Positions 7,553 through 15,869 of a stretch of 28,287 bases of DNA are shown here, one piece after another. A model generated the notes under the pieces. That model was not told the origin of the DNA and ran no database searches. It saw only the letters and a list, made by a program, of their open reading frames with translations. Each line of letters starts with the position of its first letter. Position 1 is the stretch's first letter. The translations under genes and the position numbers were made by a program. This DNA comes from Treponema sp. (GTDB lineage: Bacteria > Spirochaetota > Spirochaetia > Treponematales > Breznakiellaceae): assembly GCA_031266255.1 (NCBI GenBank), contig JAISBK010000066.1:1-28287 (forward strand), given 5' to 3'.

Positions 7553-9655
7553 CTAAAAGCGCCTTAAAAGCATATCAATTAAGTCAATGATAGGGGTATT
7601 CGAGCGATATCGTTCACGAATATTTTCTAGATACTTGGTTCTGGTATCTTGCTGGTGGATCCGTAAAGCCGTCTCGATAATGCTGGCTGCATGAGCAATA
7701 CCCTCCCGATACGCATCCTGAGAAATTTGCTCCTTGCGATCATCCGCCGCACGTTCAGCAAGCGTTAAGGCATTTATTTGTTCTGCTATGTGTTGATTCA
7801 GGCGCTGGTTCTCCTCTTCCAACGCAGCAACCTGCCTTGAGTATTCCCCAGCTTTTGCGCTTTGATCTTCCAGAACTTGGGATAATTCCTGGTTTGATTG
7901 GGTAAGCCGGACATTGTTCTGTTCCAGGACCACAACCCGGGTTTCTAGTTCCCTGGTTGCAGCCTCCTCTGTAGATCGAGCTGCCAGGGCCTGGGATAAT
8001 TCCTGGTTTGATTGGGTAAGCCGGGCATTGTTCTGCTCCAGGACCACAACCCGAGCTTCCAGTTCCCTGGTTGCCGCTTCCCCTGTAGATCGAGCTGTCA
8101 GGGCCTGAGATAATTCCTGGTTTGATTGGGTAAGCCGGGCGTTGTCCTGTTCCAGGAAACTAATCCGGGTTTCCAGTTCCCTCGTTCCAGCCTCCTCTGT
8201 AGATCGAGTTGCCAGGGTCTGAGATAATGCTCGATTTGATTGGGTAAGCCGGGCATTGTCCTGTTCCAGGAAACCAATCCGGGTTTCCAGTCCTGTGCGC
8301 TCAGTTACCCTCGTACGATCTTGATCGCTCAGGGCTTGGGATAATTCTTGATTTACCTGGGTAAGGCGGGCATTGTCCTCTGAGAGGCGGACAATCAGGC
8401 CTTCCCGTTCTGTGGTTTGAGTACCAGGTTCCTGGGCTCTGGTGAGTTTGGTTCTTGCTATTTGCGCGAGAACCTCAGCGAGATACCTATCCAAACTACG
8501 CTGTTGCGGAGAAAGGGACTCCTGAGGGTTTGCTTCAAGGTACCGAATCAAAGATTCCGCCTGTCCTAGGGCATCTCTATAGTGTTCTTGTTCCAAACTG
8601 GTGCGAATTTCATCATACATCCCGGTAATGCGCTTCTCTTGAAACCAGACTTGCTGCTGCTGTTCCTCCAATACGGCCAGCCGTGCTTGGGCTTCTCCTA
8701 ACCCTCCATTCCTTTCAGGCTCTGGACTAGCCTGCAAAACCGTACTTTGTTCTATACTAAGCCTACGCTGGTTTTCATTTTGGCGTAAGGTTTCCTGAAT
8801 GAACCGCCGTTCATTATTAAGGTTCCTTAAATCTTGCTGATACTTATCTTGGAGCTGCTGATAATTCACCTGGGCAGCTTCCTGTTCCGCTTCAAGCTGG
8901 GCCTGGTATTTACCCAATTCTGCATGATAATACGCAAACCGGTCCTGCTCATAAGCGGCTAACAAAGATTCGATATTTTCCCCAGGAACCTCGGTAGCCA
9001 TAAGCCGTTTCCGTTCAGAGGCAATATCTTGTTCTAAGGAGTCTTGGACTTCTCTTTCTCGCTGCCTATACAGGTCCTCGAACTTATTGACGGTATTACG
9101 TTCCTCAGTTTTAATAAACGCGAGCTGTTTTCGTATGGCTTCTATTTCCTGCTCTTTTTGGCCCAGGCGTGAGTCTAAATCCTGCCGCATTTGCTGGATA
9201 ATCTGGCCTTCCACGGAAGAGAAAGCCTGGTCATAATTCGATTGAGCCCTATCCCCAATAATAACGTGGCCAATCAATAGCAATAGCCCGACCGCTATTC
9301 CCACCATAAGGCTATTAACCAGCAGGGGGAATGCCAAGGCATTCTTAGTGGGGCTTACCTGGAAGTCTTTCGAATCTAAGGTGATACGGTTCTGATGCCA
9401 TAGGTCTTTAATGTGGGCTTGTATTTCTTGGATATCTTTGTCATTAATACCGGAATCTTGAATAGGCTGCTCAAGATTAGAAAAACCAACACTATAAGGA
9501 ACTAGGGCATGTTCTTTTACCTTGCTTGCCCGGTATAATAAACTTTTTTGGGGTGGAAACGGCGTGATGTTTGAAGCTGAATCAGATGCTTGGGAGGTCG
9601 TCTCTTGGGGATAACGGATCAGCGCCTTAGGGCGTAACAAACTTTTTTTAGTCAT
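7553..9655 (-). CDS. Membrane-anchored coiled-coil protein with internal 38-residue repeats, function unknown
   Basis: A 700-residue protein with a soluble N-terminal region (1-106), one membrane helix at about 107-131 (LAFPLLVNSLMVGIAVGLLLLIG) and a very long coiled coil (about 140-640) rich in Gln, Glu, Arg and Leu. Within it, four to five tandem 38-residue units (about residues 438-591) have the core RLTQSNQELSQAL plus a variable spacer such as ARSTEEAATRELE. A non-repeated C-terminal domain follows (AYREGIAHAASIIETALRIHQQ to MLLRRF). With one membrane anchor and no signal-peptide-like N-terminus, a cytoplasmic N-terminus and an extended periplasmic or cytoplasmic rod are both possible. 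A structural or cell-envelope tether role is only a guess. The ATG follows AGGAAT. It is convergent with the cyclase gene and divergent from the nucleotidase gene. Confidence 0.8.
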   Translation of the reverse strand: MTKKSLLRPKALIRYPQETTSQASDSASNITPFPPQKSLLYRASKVKEHALVPYSVGFSNLEQPIQDSGINDKDIQEIQAHIKDLWHQNRITLDSKDFQVSPTKNALAFPLLVNSLMVGIAVGLLLLIGHVIIGDRAQSNYDQAFSSVEGQIIQQMRQDLDSRLGQKEQEIEAIRKQLAFIKTEERNTVNKFEDLYRQREREVQDSLEQDIASERKRLMATEVPGENIESLLAAYEQDRFAYYHAELGKYQAQLEAEQEAAQVNYQQLQDKYQQDLRNLNNERRFIQETLRQNENQRRLSIEQSTVLQASPEPERNGGLGEAQARLAVLEEQQQQVWFQEKRITGMYDEIRTSLEQEHYRDALGQAESLIRYLEANPQESLSPQQRSLDRYLAEVLAQIARTKLTRAQEPGTQTTEREGLIVRLSEDNARLTQVNQELSQALSDQDRTRVTERTGLETRIGFLEQDNARLTQSNRALSQTLATRSTEEAGTRELETRISFLEQDNARLTQSNQELSQALTARSTGEAATRELEARVVVLEQNNARLTQSNQELSQALAARSTEEAATRELETRVVVLEQNNVRLTQSNQELSQVLEDQSAKAGEYSRQVAALEEENQRLNQHIAEQINALTLAERAADDRKEQISQDAYREGIAHAASIIETALRIHQQDTRTKYLENIRERYRSNTPIIDLIDMLLRRF
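7881..8364. repeat. 114-bp tandem repeats inside the coiled-coil gene
   Basis: The landmark GATAATTCCT and its variants recur at 7881, 7995, 8109, 8223 and 8340, i.e. steps of 114, 114, 114 and 117 bases, all multiples of three. The first three units are nearly identical, including the following GGTTTGATTGGGTAAGCCGG; the outer units are more diverged. Such an array can change copy number in frame by recombination or slippage. Confidence 0.88.
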
Positions 9656-9743
9656 TTTTATTCCTCAATAATCACTCAACTATACAACCCGCTTTCCCGG
9701 TAATGTTATAGTCGTCTCTAAGAACCGATAAGACCTTACCCCC

Positions 9744-9785
9744 TAAACGGTTAGACCGTTTAAATGTTTCATACTGGCATGAAAC
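9744..9785. promoter_or_regulatory. Two adjacent inverted repeats in the divergent coiled-coil / nucleotidase intergenic region
   Basis: TAAACGGT (9744-9751) faces ACCGTTTA (9755-9762) across a 3-base gap, and GTTTCAT (9766-9772) faces ATGAAAC (9779-9785) across 6 bases. They lie just upstream of the candidate nucleotidase promoter. Neither is followed by a T run, so operator sites are more likely than terminators; no regulator can be named. Confidence 0.5.
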
Positions 9786-9798
9786 CGTCTCGACAACT

Positions 9799-9827
9799 TT
9801 GTAGTTTCTGGATATACTCTATATATA
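9799..9827 (+). promoter_or_regulatory. Candidate promoter for the 5'-nucleotidase gene
   Basis: TTGTAG (9799-9804) and TATATA (9822-9827) are 17 bases apart, giving a leader of about 40 bases before the ATG at 9873. The stretch is rich in TATA-like words, so other -10 choices are possible. Confidence 0.35.
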
Positions 9828-9872
9828 CTACTGTATAGTTGGTATTATATTCATTTTTTGGAGGACGTCAAT

Positions 9873-11549
9873 ATGAAACCCAGGTATTCCTTGCTCCTCG
9901 TGGCATTTTTAGTTTCTTTGCATTTGCCGCTTTTTGCAAGACCCGTATCGGAAGCTGAACTTTCCAATATGATACGAAAAAGACAGCAGGAGGTATTCGC
10001 GCGTACCCAAACTGCTCAGACTCAGACTGCCAAGCCAAGCCAAGTCGCCCAGTCCCCTCAAGGGACCCAATCGGTACAGGCCGCCCAGCCCCCTCAAGGA
10101 AAGTCTTATGAACTTATCTTGCTTCACACCAACGATCACCATGGGGCGATACATCCCAACAATGGACAGGGGGGGCTGGGCTGGAGAGCTATGTATATTA
10201 AAGCCATCAAGGCCTTTAATCCTCAGGTTCTGTTGCTTGATGCAGGAGACATCAATACCGGAACCGCGCTTTCCAATATGTTTAGTGCAGAGCCTGATAT
10301 CCTAGCCTATAACCTCATGGGTTATGATGCGGCGATTCTGGGAAACCATGAATTTGATCAAAATATGGAGCAGTTACAACATCAGGGAGAATTGGTTGCG
10401 TTTCCGGTTATCACCTCAAATATCAAGACCGCAGACGGTGCCTATCTCGGGGTTCCCTATCTGGTAAAACAGTACGATGGGTTTACCATAGGCATGTTCG
10501 GCATTACTACCCTGCGAACCAAAGTAATCGCCAGTCCTGATCCGAGCCTTATCTTCATCAACGAGATCGATGCTGCCCGGGAAATGGTGGATATTTTGAG
10601 GAATCAAGAACAGGTGGATATTGTTATCGGGATCACCCACATCGGAGATGTGAAAGAAGCGCCGGATCACATCACCTCGCCGGAATTGGCCGCGGCAGTT
10701 CCCGGTATTGATATCATCGTAGACGGTCATTCCCATTCCTTCTTTGAGGCGCCCCTCAAAGTGGATACTACCTACATTGTTACTGCTCATGAATGGGGAA
10801 AATATATAGGTCAGGGAAAGCTGTCCGTGGAAAACGGGAAACTCAGGGATTTTGACTGGATCCCTATAGAGATTACCCAGGATCGGGAAATAACCGATAT
10901 GTTAAGTCCCTACATTACTAAGGCAAACGAGAGCCTCAAAGAGGTAGTGGGGTCAGCGACCAGTGAATTCGTAATGGGGAACCGGTTACCTCGGAAGATT
11001 GAAACCCCCCTGGGAGACGCCATCTGTGACGCCATGGTCTGGTATTTTCAAACCACCTATAACCAAGCCGTAGATTTTGCCTTCATTAACGGCGGCAATA
11101 TTCGAGCCGGTATTCCCGCAGGTCTCATCACTCGGGAGCAAGTCCTCACGGTTCTTCCTTTTGAGAATTACCTTTACCTAGTCTCCCTCAAGGGTTCTGA
11201 AATCATTGATCTGTTCACGTTCATTGCCTCCATACCCCAAGGAAACGGCGGCTGGGCACAGGTGTCCCAGGAAGTACGGTATACTATCGACTATGCCCAA
11301 GGAGAGGGAATCCTCAAGGATTTAACCATCCATGGAGAGGCAGTTGATCCTAATAGGGTGTACCGATTCTGTACGAACAGTTACCTCTTAGGCGGCGGAG
11401 ATGGGTACACGGTTCTCAAGAATGCTCAAGAACCCTTTAATACCTCTCTGATAGATTCTTGGGTAGTGTTGGAAGCGTTACAGGCAGCAGGTACCATCTC
11501 ACCTGAAACGGACGGCCGGATTACCGTTATCGGTGGCGTTGAAGAATAA
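9873..11549 (+). CDS. Secreted 5'-nucleotidase / UshA-family metallophosphoesterase
   Basis: Hydrolyses nucleotides (or related phosphoesters) outside the cytoplasm so that nucleosides and phosphate can be taken up. The chosen ATG at 9873 follows GGAGG (9860-9864) at 8 bases; a TTG at 9858 would overlap that site. The 558 residues begin with a signal peptide (MKPRYSLLLVAFLVSLHLPLFA), then a Gln/Thr/Pro-rich linker (about 40-75), then the calcineurin-like domain with HTNDHHG (about 85-91), LLLDAGD (about 123-129), GNHEFD (about 157-162), GITHIGD and DGHSHS. The C-terminal substrate domain has DFAFINGGNIRAGIPAG and the late GGGDGYTVL. The length is typical. No lipobox is evident, so it is probably periplasmic or released. 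T. pallidum has a UshA-type homologue. It is a single-gene unit ending in a strong terminator. Confidence 0.9.
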   Translation: MKPRYSLLLVAFLVSLHLPLFARPVSEAELSNMIRKRQQEVFARTQTAQTQTAKPSQVAQSPQGTQSVQAAQPPQGKSYELILLHTNDHHGAIHPNNGQGGLGWRAMYIKAIKAFNPQVLLLDAGDINTGTALSNMFSAEPDILAYNLMGYDAAILGNHEFDQNMEQLQHQGELVAFPVITSNIKTADGAYLGVPYLVKQYDGFTIGMFGITTLRTKVIASPDPSLIFINEIDAAREMVDILRNQEQVDIVIGITHIGDVKEAPDHITSPELAAAVPGIDIIVDGHSHSFFEAPLKVDTTYIVTAHEWGKYIGQGKLSVENGKLRDFDWIPIEITQDREITDMLSPYITKANESLKEVVGSATSEFVMGNRLPRKIETPLGDAICDAMVWYFQTTYNQAVDFAFINGGNIRAGIPAGLITREQVLTVLPFENYLYLVSLKGSEIIDLFTFIASIPQGNGGWAQVSQEVRYTIDYAQGEGILKDLTIHGEAVDPNRVYRFCTNSYLLGGGDGYTVLKNAQEPFNTSLIDSWVVLEALQAAGTISPETDGRITVIGGVEE

Positions 11550-11560
11550 TTTTTCCAGAC

Positions 11561-11621
11561 GAGGCTGTTTTCATTCAAAACTGAAGTTTTAAAAACAGCC
11601 TCATCTGTCTCTTCTTTTTTT
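11561..11621 (+). terminator. Intrinsic terminator after the 5'-nucleotidase gene
   Basis: GAGGCTGTTTT (11561-11571) pairs with AAAACAGCCTC (11592-11602), with an inner pair AAAACT/AGTTTT (11577-11582 with 11585-11590), followed by a pyrimidine-rich tract ending in seven T. It begins 11 bases after the stop codon. Confidence 0.85.
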
Positions 11622-11870
11622 ACAAAAATACTATTTTCTGACCTTCACTTTTATCAGTTTTTTCCCAAATCTCATTTAATATTTTATATATACCGGACAC
11701 GGGATCCATTGGTTATTGTGGTGGTCCCATTCATGTGTAGCTATTAACTTAAAATTATAACCATCATGAATTATTATTCCTTTTCCATAATCTTTATTGT
11801 TTATCTGGAGGTGTGTCACAAAGTATGATTCCCCTCCAAACAAAGCCGTTTCCCTGGTGATACGCGTATA
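11620..11870 (-). pseudogene. Degenerate gene fragment, unknown function
   Basis: A reading frame without stops from 11870 down to about 11690 encodes TRITRETALFGGESYFVTHL, then DYGKGIIIHDGYNFKL and THEWDHHNNQWIPCPVYIK. After a one-frame shift in the AT-rich stretch near 11680-11690 it continues as KILNEIWEKTDKSEGQKIVFL and a TAA at 11622-11620. The two halves read like the natural C-terminal end of one protein, so this looks like a truncated and frameshifted remnant. It has no start codon of its own: a stop lies just upstream at 11873, where the IS1-like transposase remnant overlaps in another frame. I do not recognise the family. Confidence 0.4.
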
Positions 11871-12228
11871 TCAGCCATACATTGTGCTTCTTTTTCCCCA
11901 CTTACGTCCATCATTCATCTACTTCAAGACCGTCATAAAGGGAACGTTTAGGTTTTATCTTGTAATAAGTCGATTTGAGTACTTTTAAGACTTTGGTGAT
12001 ACTCATGCTCAGTACGCTGCTGATGTCCCGTATGTCCATTCCCCGGACGAGCATGATGTTAACCAGGCTAACTATCGCGGAAAGGCATCAGCGGTAGGTT
12101 ATTTCATGACCGCTGATGAACGGGCGACCACAGTTTTTACCGCGGTAATTTTGTGTGCGGTTGTCTTTTTTCCGATTTCGGGTTATGTTGGAGCAATGGG
12201 GGCATTTGATTTCTATGGTGATGGTCAT
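11850..12228 (-). pseudogene. IS1-family transposase remnant
   Basis: Reading from an ATG at 12228 gives MTITIEIKCPHCSNITRNRK, a zinc-ribbon start, followed by TQNYRGKNCGRPFISGHEITYR, then after a stop LVNIMLVRGMDIRDISSVLS and TKVLKVLKSTYYKIKP, and LEVDE-stop-WT-stop-VGKKKHNVWLIYAYHQ. This is the order seen in IS1-type transposases: a CPxC zinc ribbon (InsA-like), an HTH, then the catalytic DEWWTYVG region (InsB-like). At least three in-frame stops interrupt it, and sequence similar to the rest of InsB is missing after about 11850. A possible outer end is the GGTAGTGATC stretch at 12295-12286. The element is dead and truncated. Confidence 0.72.
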
Positions 12229-12343
12229 GCTTCATAGTATCATCTTATGTCCTCTTTGCCTTTCCTCTATTCATTATACTTTGTAGATCACTACCAAATA
12301 TTTGAATCTTAAATCGAACAGCAGTACTACCCATACATAACGA

Positions 12344-13324
12344 TCAGCCTGAGTTGGTCTTGTAAATCCGTTCGATCTGCTCTTCCAAGTAAAGGAGAGA
12401 ACCCCGCTCCACTTCGTATCGGTATCGGATGGGGCAGTGGCTTGCCTCGCAGGATTTTAGCAGCCGGCTCTCCTCCATAGTGGTGAAGAGGGTATAGTTC
12501 GGGGGCAGGAGAAGCTGGTCACATGCCTGAATGAGCCGAGAGAGACTGTCCCCATCGCCAAAGTAGACCACCGTAGCAGGGCAAAGGAGCTTGCCGTATT
12601 CCTCACATGCCCGGAGCATCACCTTGGCAAAACGGCGGCTGACGCACACAATACCCAGCCTAGTTTCAGGAGGAATGGCCGCGATTTCCAATGCGGTACC
12701 GGTGGCGATTGCCATCACCAGCCGGATCGGTAGACAGCCTGGAGGCATCTTCTGGGTCAGTTCCTCGAAGTGGGTAGGGGTGGTAACCACCAGATCCGCG
12801 GCAGGGTCAAAACGTTTTGGCATCGCAAGAACATCTTCCAGCAAAAACTGGTAAACCTCGGTGTGGGACAACGTCAAAACCTGACGGTGCATCACCGAAA
12901 GGGCCTCCGGGGAACAATCCACCGCTGCCACGGTTACGTACCGGCTGCTTTCCTCTCGTTCTCGGAGTTTCAAATCAAGGAATATCCTCGTATCCTTAGG
13001 GGAAAAGGATAAGTCCTCCATCCGATCAAGCAGTAGATCAATGGCTTGCAGCGCCTGCGCCTTGGTCCCCGGGATTTCGTCTTCCCGGGAAGCGCAGACA
13101 AACGTACCGCTCCCCTGGATTTTCTTAACCAGCCCCTCTTGTTCCAGCATATCATAACCATGTTTGATAGTACCGTGGGATATGCTGTTCTCACCAGCGA
13201 GTGCCCGTACCGTAGGTAACCGGTATCCTGGGGGCAGAACCCCCAGGGCAATATCGTTGGCGATTTTGTTCATAATTTGACGGTAAATAGGAAGCTTACT
13301 TGCGGTATCTATCGGTATATGCAT
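12344..13324 (-). CDS. GntR-family transcriptional regulator
   Basis: A DNA-binding regulator of 326 residues from the ATG at 13324. The N-terminal winged HTH of the GntR type is clear at about 8-78: LPIYRQIMNKIANDIALG, PPGYRLPTVRALA, SHGTIKHGYDMLEQEGLV and KIQGSGTFV. The C-terminal two thirds (VTVAAVDCSPEALSVMHRQV, DLVVTTPTHFEEL, LGIVCVSRRFAKVMLRACEE, ATVVYFGDGDSL) look like an alpha/beta sensor domain; I see neither UTRA nor aminotransferase motifs. The frame is open to 13468, but the HTH fits the ATG at 13324. No Shine-Dalgarno precedes it, and a promoter-like sequence ends 5 bases before it, so it may be leaderless. It lies downstream of nadE and the fermentation operon on the same strand, and could regulate either; this is untested. 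Confidence 0.82.
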   Translation of the reverse strand: MHIPIDTASKLPIYRQIMNKIANDIALGVLPPGYRLPTVRALAGENSISHGTIKHGYDMLEQEGLVKKIQGSGTFVCASREDEIPGTKAQALQAIDLLLDRMEDLSFSPKDTRIFLDLKLREREESSRYVTVAAVDCSPEALSVMHRQVLTLSHTEVYQFLLEDVLAMPKRFDPAADLVVTTPTHFEELTQKMPPGCLPIRLVMAIATGTALEIAAIPPETRLGIVCVSRRFAKVMLRACEEYGKLLCPATVVYFGDGDSLSRLIQACDQLLLPPNYTLFTTMEESRLLKSCEASHCPIRYRYEVERGSLLYLEEQIERIYKTNSG

Positions 13325-13329
13325 AATAA

Positions 13330-13359
13330 ATGATTCTGTATTCAAGCGGTAGGTGTCAA
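13330..13359 (-). promoter_or_regulatory. Candidate promoter for the GntR regulator (possible leaderless start)
   Basis: A perfect TTGACA lies at 13359-13354 on the minus strand; AATCAT (13335-13330) follows at 18 bases and matches the -10 consensus at four of six positions. The predicted start point falls on or next to the ATG at 13324. Confidence 0.4.
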
Positions 13360-13543
13360 GAGCAGTGAAAAACCGATTATTGGTCTTGATTGCAGATGGC
13401 GGGTTTCCAGAAATACCTAAATCTCTGGAAAATCCCGTTTTTCCCCTCTTTACCCTTGGACAAAACACCTTATCGCTCTGCTTGTTATGCGAAGAACGTG
13501 AGGGTTTTCTCCCAAGGGCTTTCTTCCCAGGTTTTTTAAAGCG

Positions 13544-15259
13544 TTATGCCTCGTATACATCCCGGGCAATGGGCATACGACGTCCCATACCAAACGCACG
13601 AGGGGATACCTTCAAGACCGGCGGAGCCTGTCTCCGTTTGAACTCGGCCCGGGCACAGGTCTTGATGATCCATGAGGCAAGATTCCGTTCATAACCCTGC
13701 GCAGCGATTTCATCGGCCGAGCGATTTTCAAACAGATACAGCTTTAAGATGGCATCAAGGATATCGTAGGGTGGAAGTGAACCCTGATCTTGCCGGTCAT
13801 GATGAAACTTTGTGGAAGGATCTTGGGTCAAAATCGCCTCTGGAATAAGGGCATTTCCTGCTTTTTCGTTGATACGGTGGCACAATGCAAAGACTTCTGT
13901 CTTGAACAGGTCGCCAATCGGCGCTATGGCACCGTTCATGTTCCCGTATAAGGTATAGCACCCCATCGCCAGATCACTTTTATTGGCTGTATTCATCAAC
14001 AACGAGTCGAATTTATTGGAAAAAGCCATCATCAGACAACCGCCTATCCGGGTTTGCAGGTTCTCTTCGGCTACATTGCAGGGTTTTCCTTCAAAAATTC
14101 GGTCGAGTTCAACCATAAATGCGTTATAGGCCCCTGAGATAGACAGCGTTTCATATCGGCAGTCCAAATTTTTTGCTAAAACCGCAGCATGATCCTGCGT
14201 GTCTTGCGAACTAACCATGCTTGGCAGACTGAACGCGGTAACCTGCTTCTTTCCCACTGCTCGTACCGCCAGATACGCCACCAGTGCAGAGTCGATCCCG
14301 CCCGATAAGGCGACGTGTGCGCGCTTAAACCCGCATTTGTACATATATTCGCGGATACCCATGACCAGGGCGTCTTCGACAATATCGAGTTCGCTGGCCG
14401 CAACACTGCTTTGTGGACTTGCTTCTTGCGGAGCATGTTGCGGGAGGAAGCCTTTCCCTTCCTTAAGGGTTCCGCCTTTCCACCCCTTGTTCCCGCTGAG
14501 CTCCCATACCACAAGGTCTTCCTTAAACGCCTGAGCCTGTACCACTGCTCCTCGTTTTTCTGGAGTAAGGATAAAGCTACGGCCGTCAAAGATGATCGAG
14601 TCATTCGCACCGACCGCGTTAATATAGACTAAGGGGACATCTCCCCGGCGGCTTATGCGTTCAGCCAAGGCAATGCGCTGGGCCATCTTGTCCGCATAGT
14701 AGGGAGAAGCGGATGGAACGGCAAGGATGGTGATACCACCGTCAAGGAGGCGGCCTACCGGATCTTCCCGGTACTTTGTTCCTGGAGTTTCAGTTTCGCG
14801 CCAAACATCTTCGCAGATGGCAATACCAATTTTTTCACCCATGAACGCAAAATGTGGCCATGCCTTGGCCGGCTCAAAGTTACGCGCCTCATCAAAGACA
14901 TCGTACGTGGGAAGAAGGGTTTTGCTCTGCTCAAACAACAGCGCGCCGTCCTTGATAATACCGTATACATTGATGAGGAATTTACCGGAATTTGAACGGT
15001 TTCGGCTTACATAACCCACACCCACGGCAATTCCCAGAGGTAATTCTCGCTGGAGGATCCGAAGGTTACGGATGTTATGTTCGACAAAAGCATCTTGGTC
15101 GAGGAGATCCATCGGTGGATAACCGCAAACCACCAGTTCAGGAAAAAAAACGATGTCCACCTTTTCGCCAGCAGCTTTTGCCGCGAAATCAATGATCTGT
15201 CTGGTGTTATCTTCAAATCCACCAACGCTTGAATTAATCTGTGCTATGGCTATACGCAT
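13544..15259 (-). CDS. nadE: Glutamine-dependent NAD+ synthetase
   Basis: Amidates nicotinic acid adenine dinucleotide to NAD+ using glutamine as nitrogen donor and ATP. The 571-residue, two-domain layout is that of the bacterial glutamine-hydrolysing form. The N-terminal carbon-nitrogen hydrolase (about 1-255) has the catalytic triad Glu41 (FFPELVVCGYP), Lys113 (EQSKTLLPTYD) and Cys149 (IGIAICEDVWRE). The C-terminal synthetase (about 295-571) has the PP-loop LSGGIDSALVAYL (Ser319-Ser324) and the conserved NTANKSDLAMGCYTLYGNMNG region. The ATG has only a weak AGG upstream. It lies 52 bases after the hydratase beta subunit gene on the same strand and may be read through from the glutamate operon. 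NAD+ supply and glutamate use make it a plausible, not obligatory, partner. Confidence 0.94.
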   Translation of the reverse strand: MRIAIAQINSSVGGFEDNTRQIIDFAAKAAGEKVDIVFFPELVVCGYPPMDLLDQDAFVEHNIRNLRILQRELPLGIAVGVGYVSRNRSNSGKFLINVYGIIKDGALLFEQSKTLLPTYDVFDEARNFEPAKAWPHFAFMGEKIGIAICEDVWRETETPGTKYREDPVGRLLDGGITILAVPSASPYYADKMAQRIALAERISRRGDVPLVYINAVGANDSIIFDGRSFILTPEKRGAVVQAQAFKEDLVVWELSGNKGWKGGTLKEGKGFLPQHAPQEASPQSSVAASELDIVEDALVMGIREYMYKCGFKRAHVALSGGIDSALVAYLAVRAVGKKQVTAFSLPSMVSSQDTQDHAAVLAKNLDCRYETLSISGAYNAFMVELDRIFEGKPCNVAEENLQTRIGGCLMMAFSNKFDSLLMNTANKSDLAMGCYTLYGNMNGAIAPIGDLFKTEVFALCHRINEKAGNALIPEAILTQDPSTKFHHDRQDQGSLPPYDILDAILKLYLFENRSADEIAAQGYERNLASWIIKTCARAEFKRRQAPPVLKVSPRAFGMGRRMPIARDVYEA

Positions 15260-15310
15260 ACCTGTAATACTCTTAAAATAAAAATGGGCAAGTTAATAGT
15301 TAAGACGGCT

Positions 15311-15334
15311 CCTATTTATGCTGCGATAAATAGG
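15311..15334. terminator. Hairpin overlapping the hydratase beta-subunit stop codon
   Basis: CCTATTTAT (15311-15319) pairs with ATAAATAGG (15326-15334) around a 6-base loop, and flanking ACGG/CCGT can extend the stem. It overlaps the last codons and TAG of the beta gene. No T run follows on the minus strand, so it is at best a partial or factor-dependent end, or a stability element, for the long operon. Confidence 0.4.
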
Positions 15335-15869
15335 CCGTTCTTCCCAACTGATAGAGGTTATTCCCTCGGCTGTCGATCACGGCGGTTACAGGAAAATCCT
15401 CCACCGTAAGACGACGGACCGCCTCAGGACCGAGATCAGGAAAGGCAATCAGCTCTACGGCCTTGATACAGTCCGCGATGAGCGCTCCGGCTCCACCAAT
15501 GGCCCCAAAATAGACCGCCCCGGCCTGCCCCATGGCTTCTACCACCTCTGCCGAACGTTTTCCTTTGCCGATCATCCCGCGCAATCCTAGGGCGAGAAGC
15601 CGGGGGGCATAGGCATCCATACGATAGCTGGTGGTAGGCCCCGCAGATCCGATAACCTGACCTAGTCGGGCCGGGGTTGGTCCTACATAGTAGATCACCC
15701 CGTCTTCCACGGGAAAAGGGAGGGCTTCGCCTGCGTCCAGTAAGGCAATGAGCCGTTTGTGCGCTGCATCTCGGGCAGTGTACATAACCCCCGAAAAATA
15801 GACCTGATCTCCGGCCGTAATAGCCGCAGCCTTGTCCCGGGTCAAGGGTAGATGTATCTGGTGTTTCAT
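15312..15869 (-). CDS. Class I fumarase-type hydratase, beta subunit (probable mesaconase beta subunit)
   Basis: The 185-residue partner subunit of a two-subunit Fe-S hydro-lyase (fumarase / L-tartrate dehydratase / mesaconase group). Family marks are GDQVYFSGVMYTARDAAHKR (about 20-39), IYYVGPTPA, GSAGPTTSYRMDAYAPRLL (about 75-93) and LRGMIGKGKRSAEVVEAM. The start codon shares one base with the alpha stop (TGATG), ensuring equimolar synthesis. The sequence alone would allow fumarase. Position in the same operon as glutamate mutase and methylaspartate ammonia-lyase favours hydration of mesaconate to citramalate, the next step of that pathway, which is known to be done by this enzyme class. Confidence 0.9.
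   Translation of the reverse strand: MKHQIHLPLTRDKAAAITAGDQVYFSGVMYTARDAAHKRLIALLDAGEALPFPVEDGVIYYVGPTPARLGQVIGSAGPTTSYRMDAYAPRLLALGLRGMIGKGKRSAEVVEAMGQAGAVYFGAIGGAGALIADCIKAVELIAFPDLGPEAVRRLTVEDFPVTAVIDSRGNNLYQLGRTAYLSQHK

Noticed and set aside
7881..8364. CRISPR array
   Set aside because: The regular spacing of 114 bases is in frame within a coiled-coil gene, and the units are near-identical throughout, with no unique spacers.
11797..11988. Small plus-strand open frame of 63 codons
   Set aside because: It is the reverse of the IS1-like remnant and adjoining fragment, without ribosome binding site or family resemblance.
13325..13468. Longer N-terminus for the GntR regulator
   Set aside because: The extra 48 residues do not resemble GntR N-termini and cross a perfect TTGACA; the HTH starts directly after the ATG at 13324.
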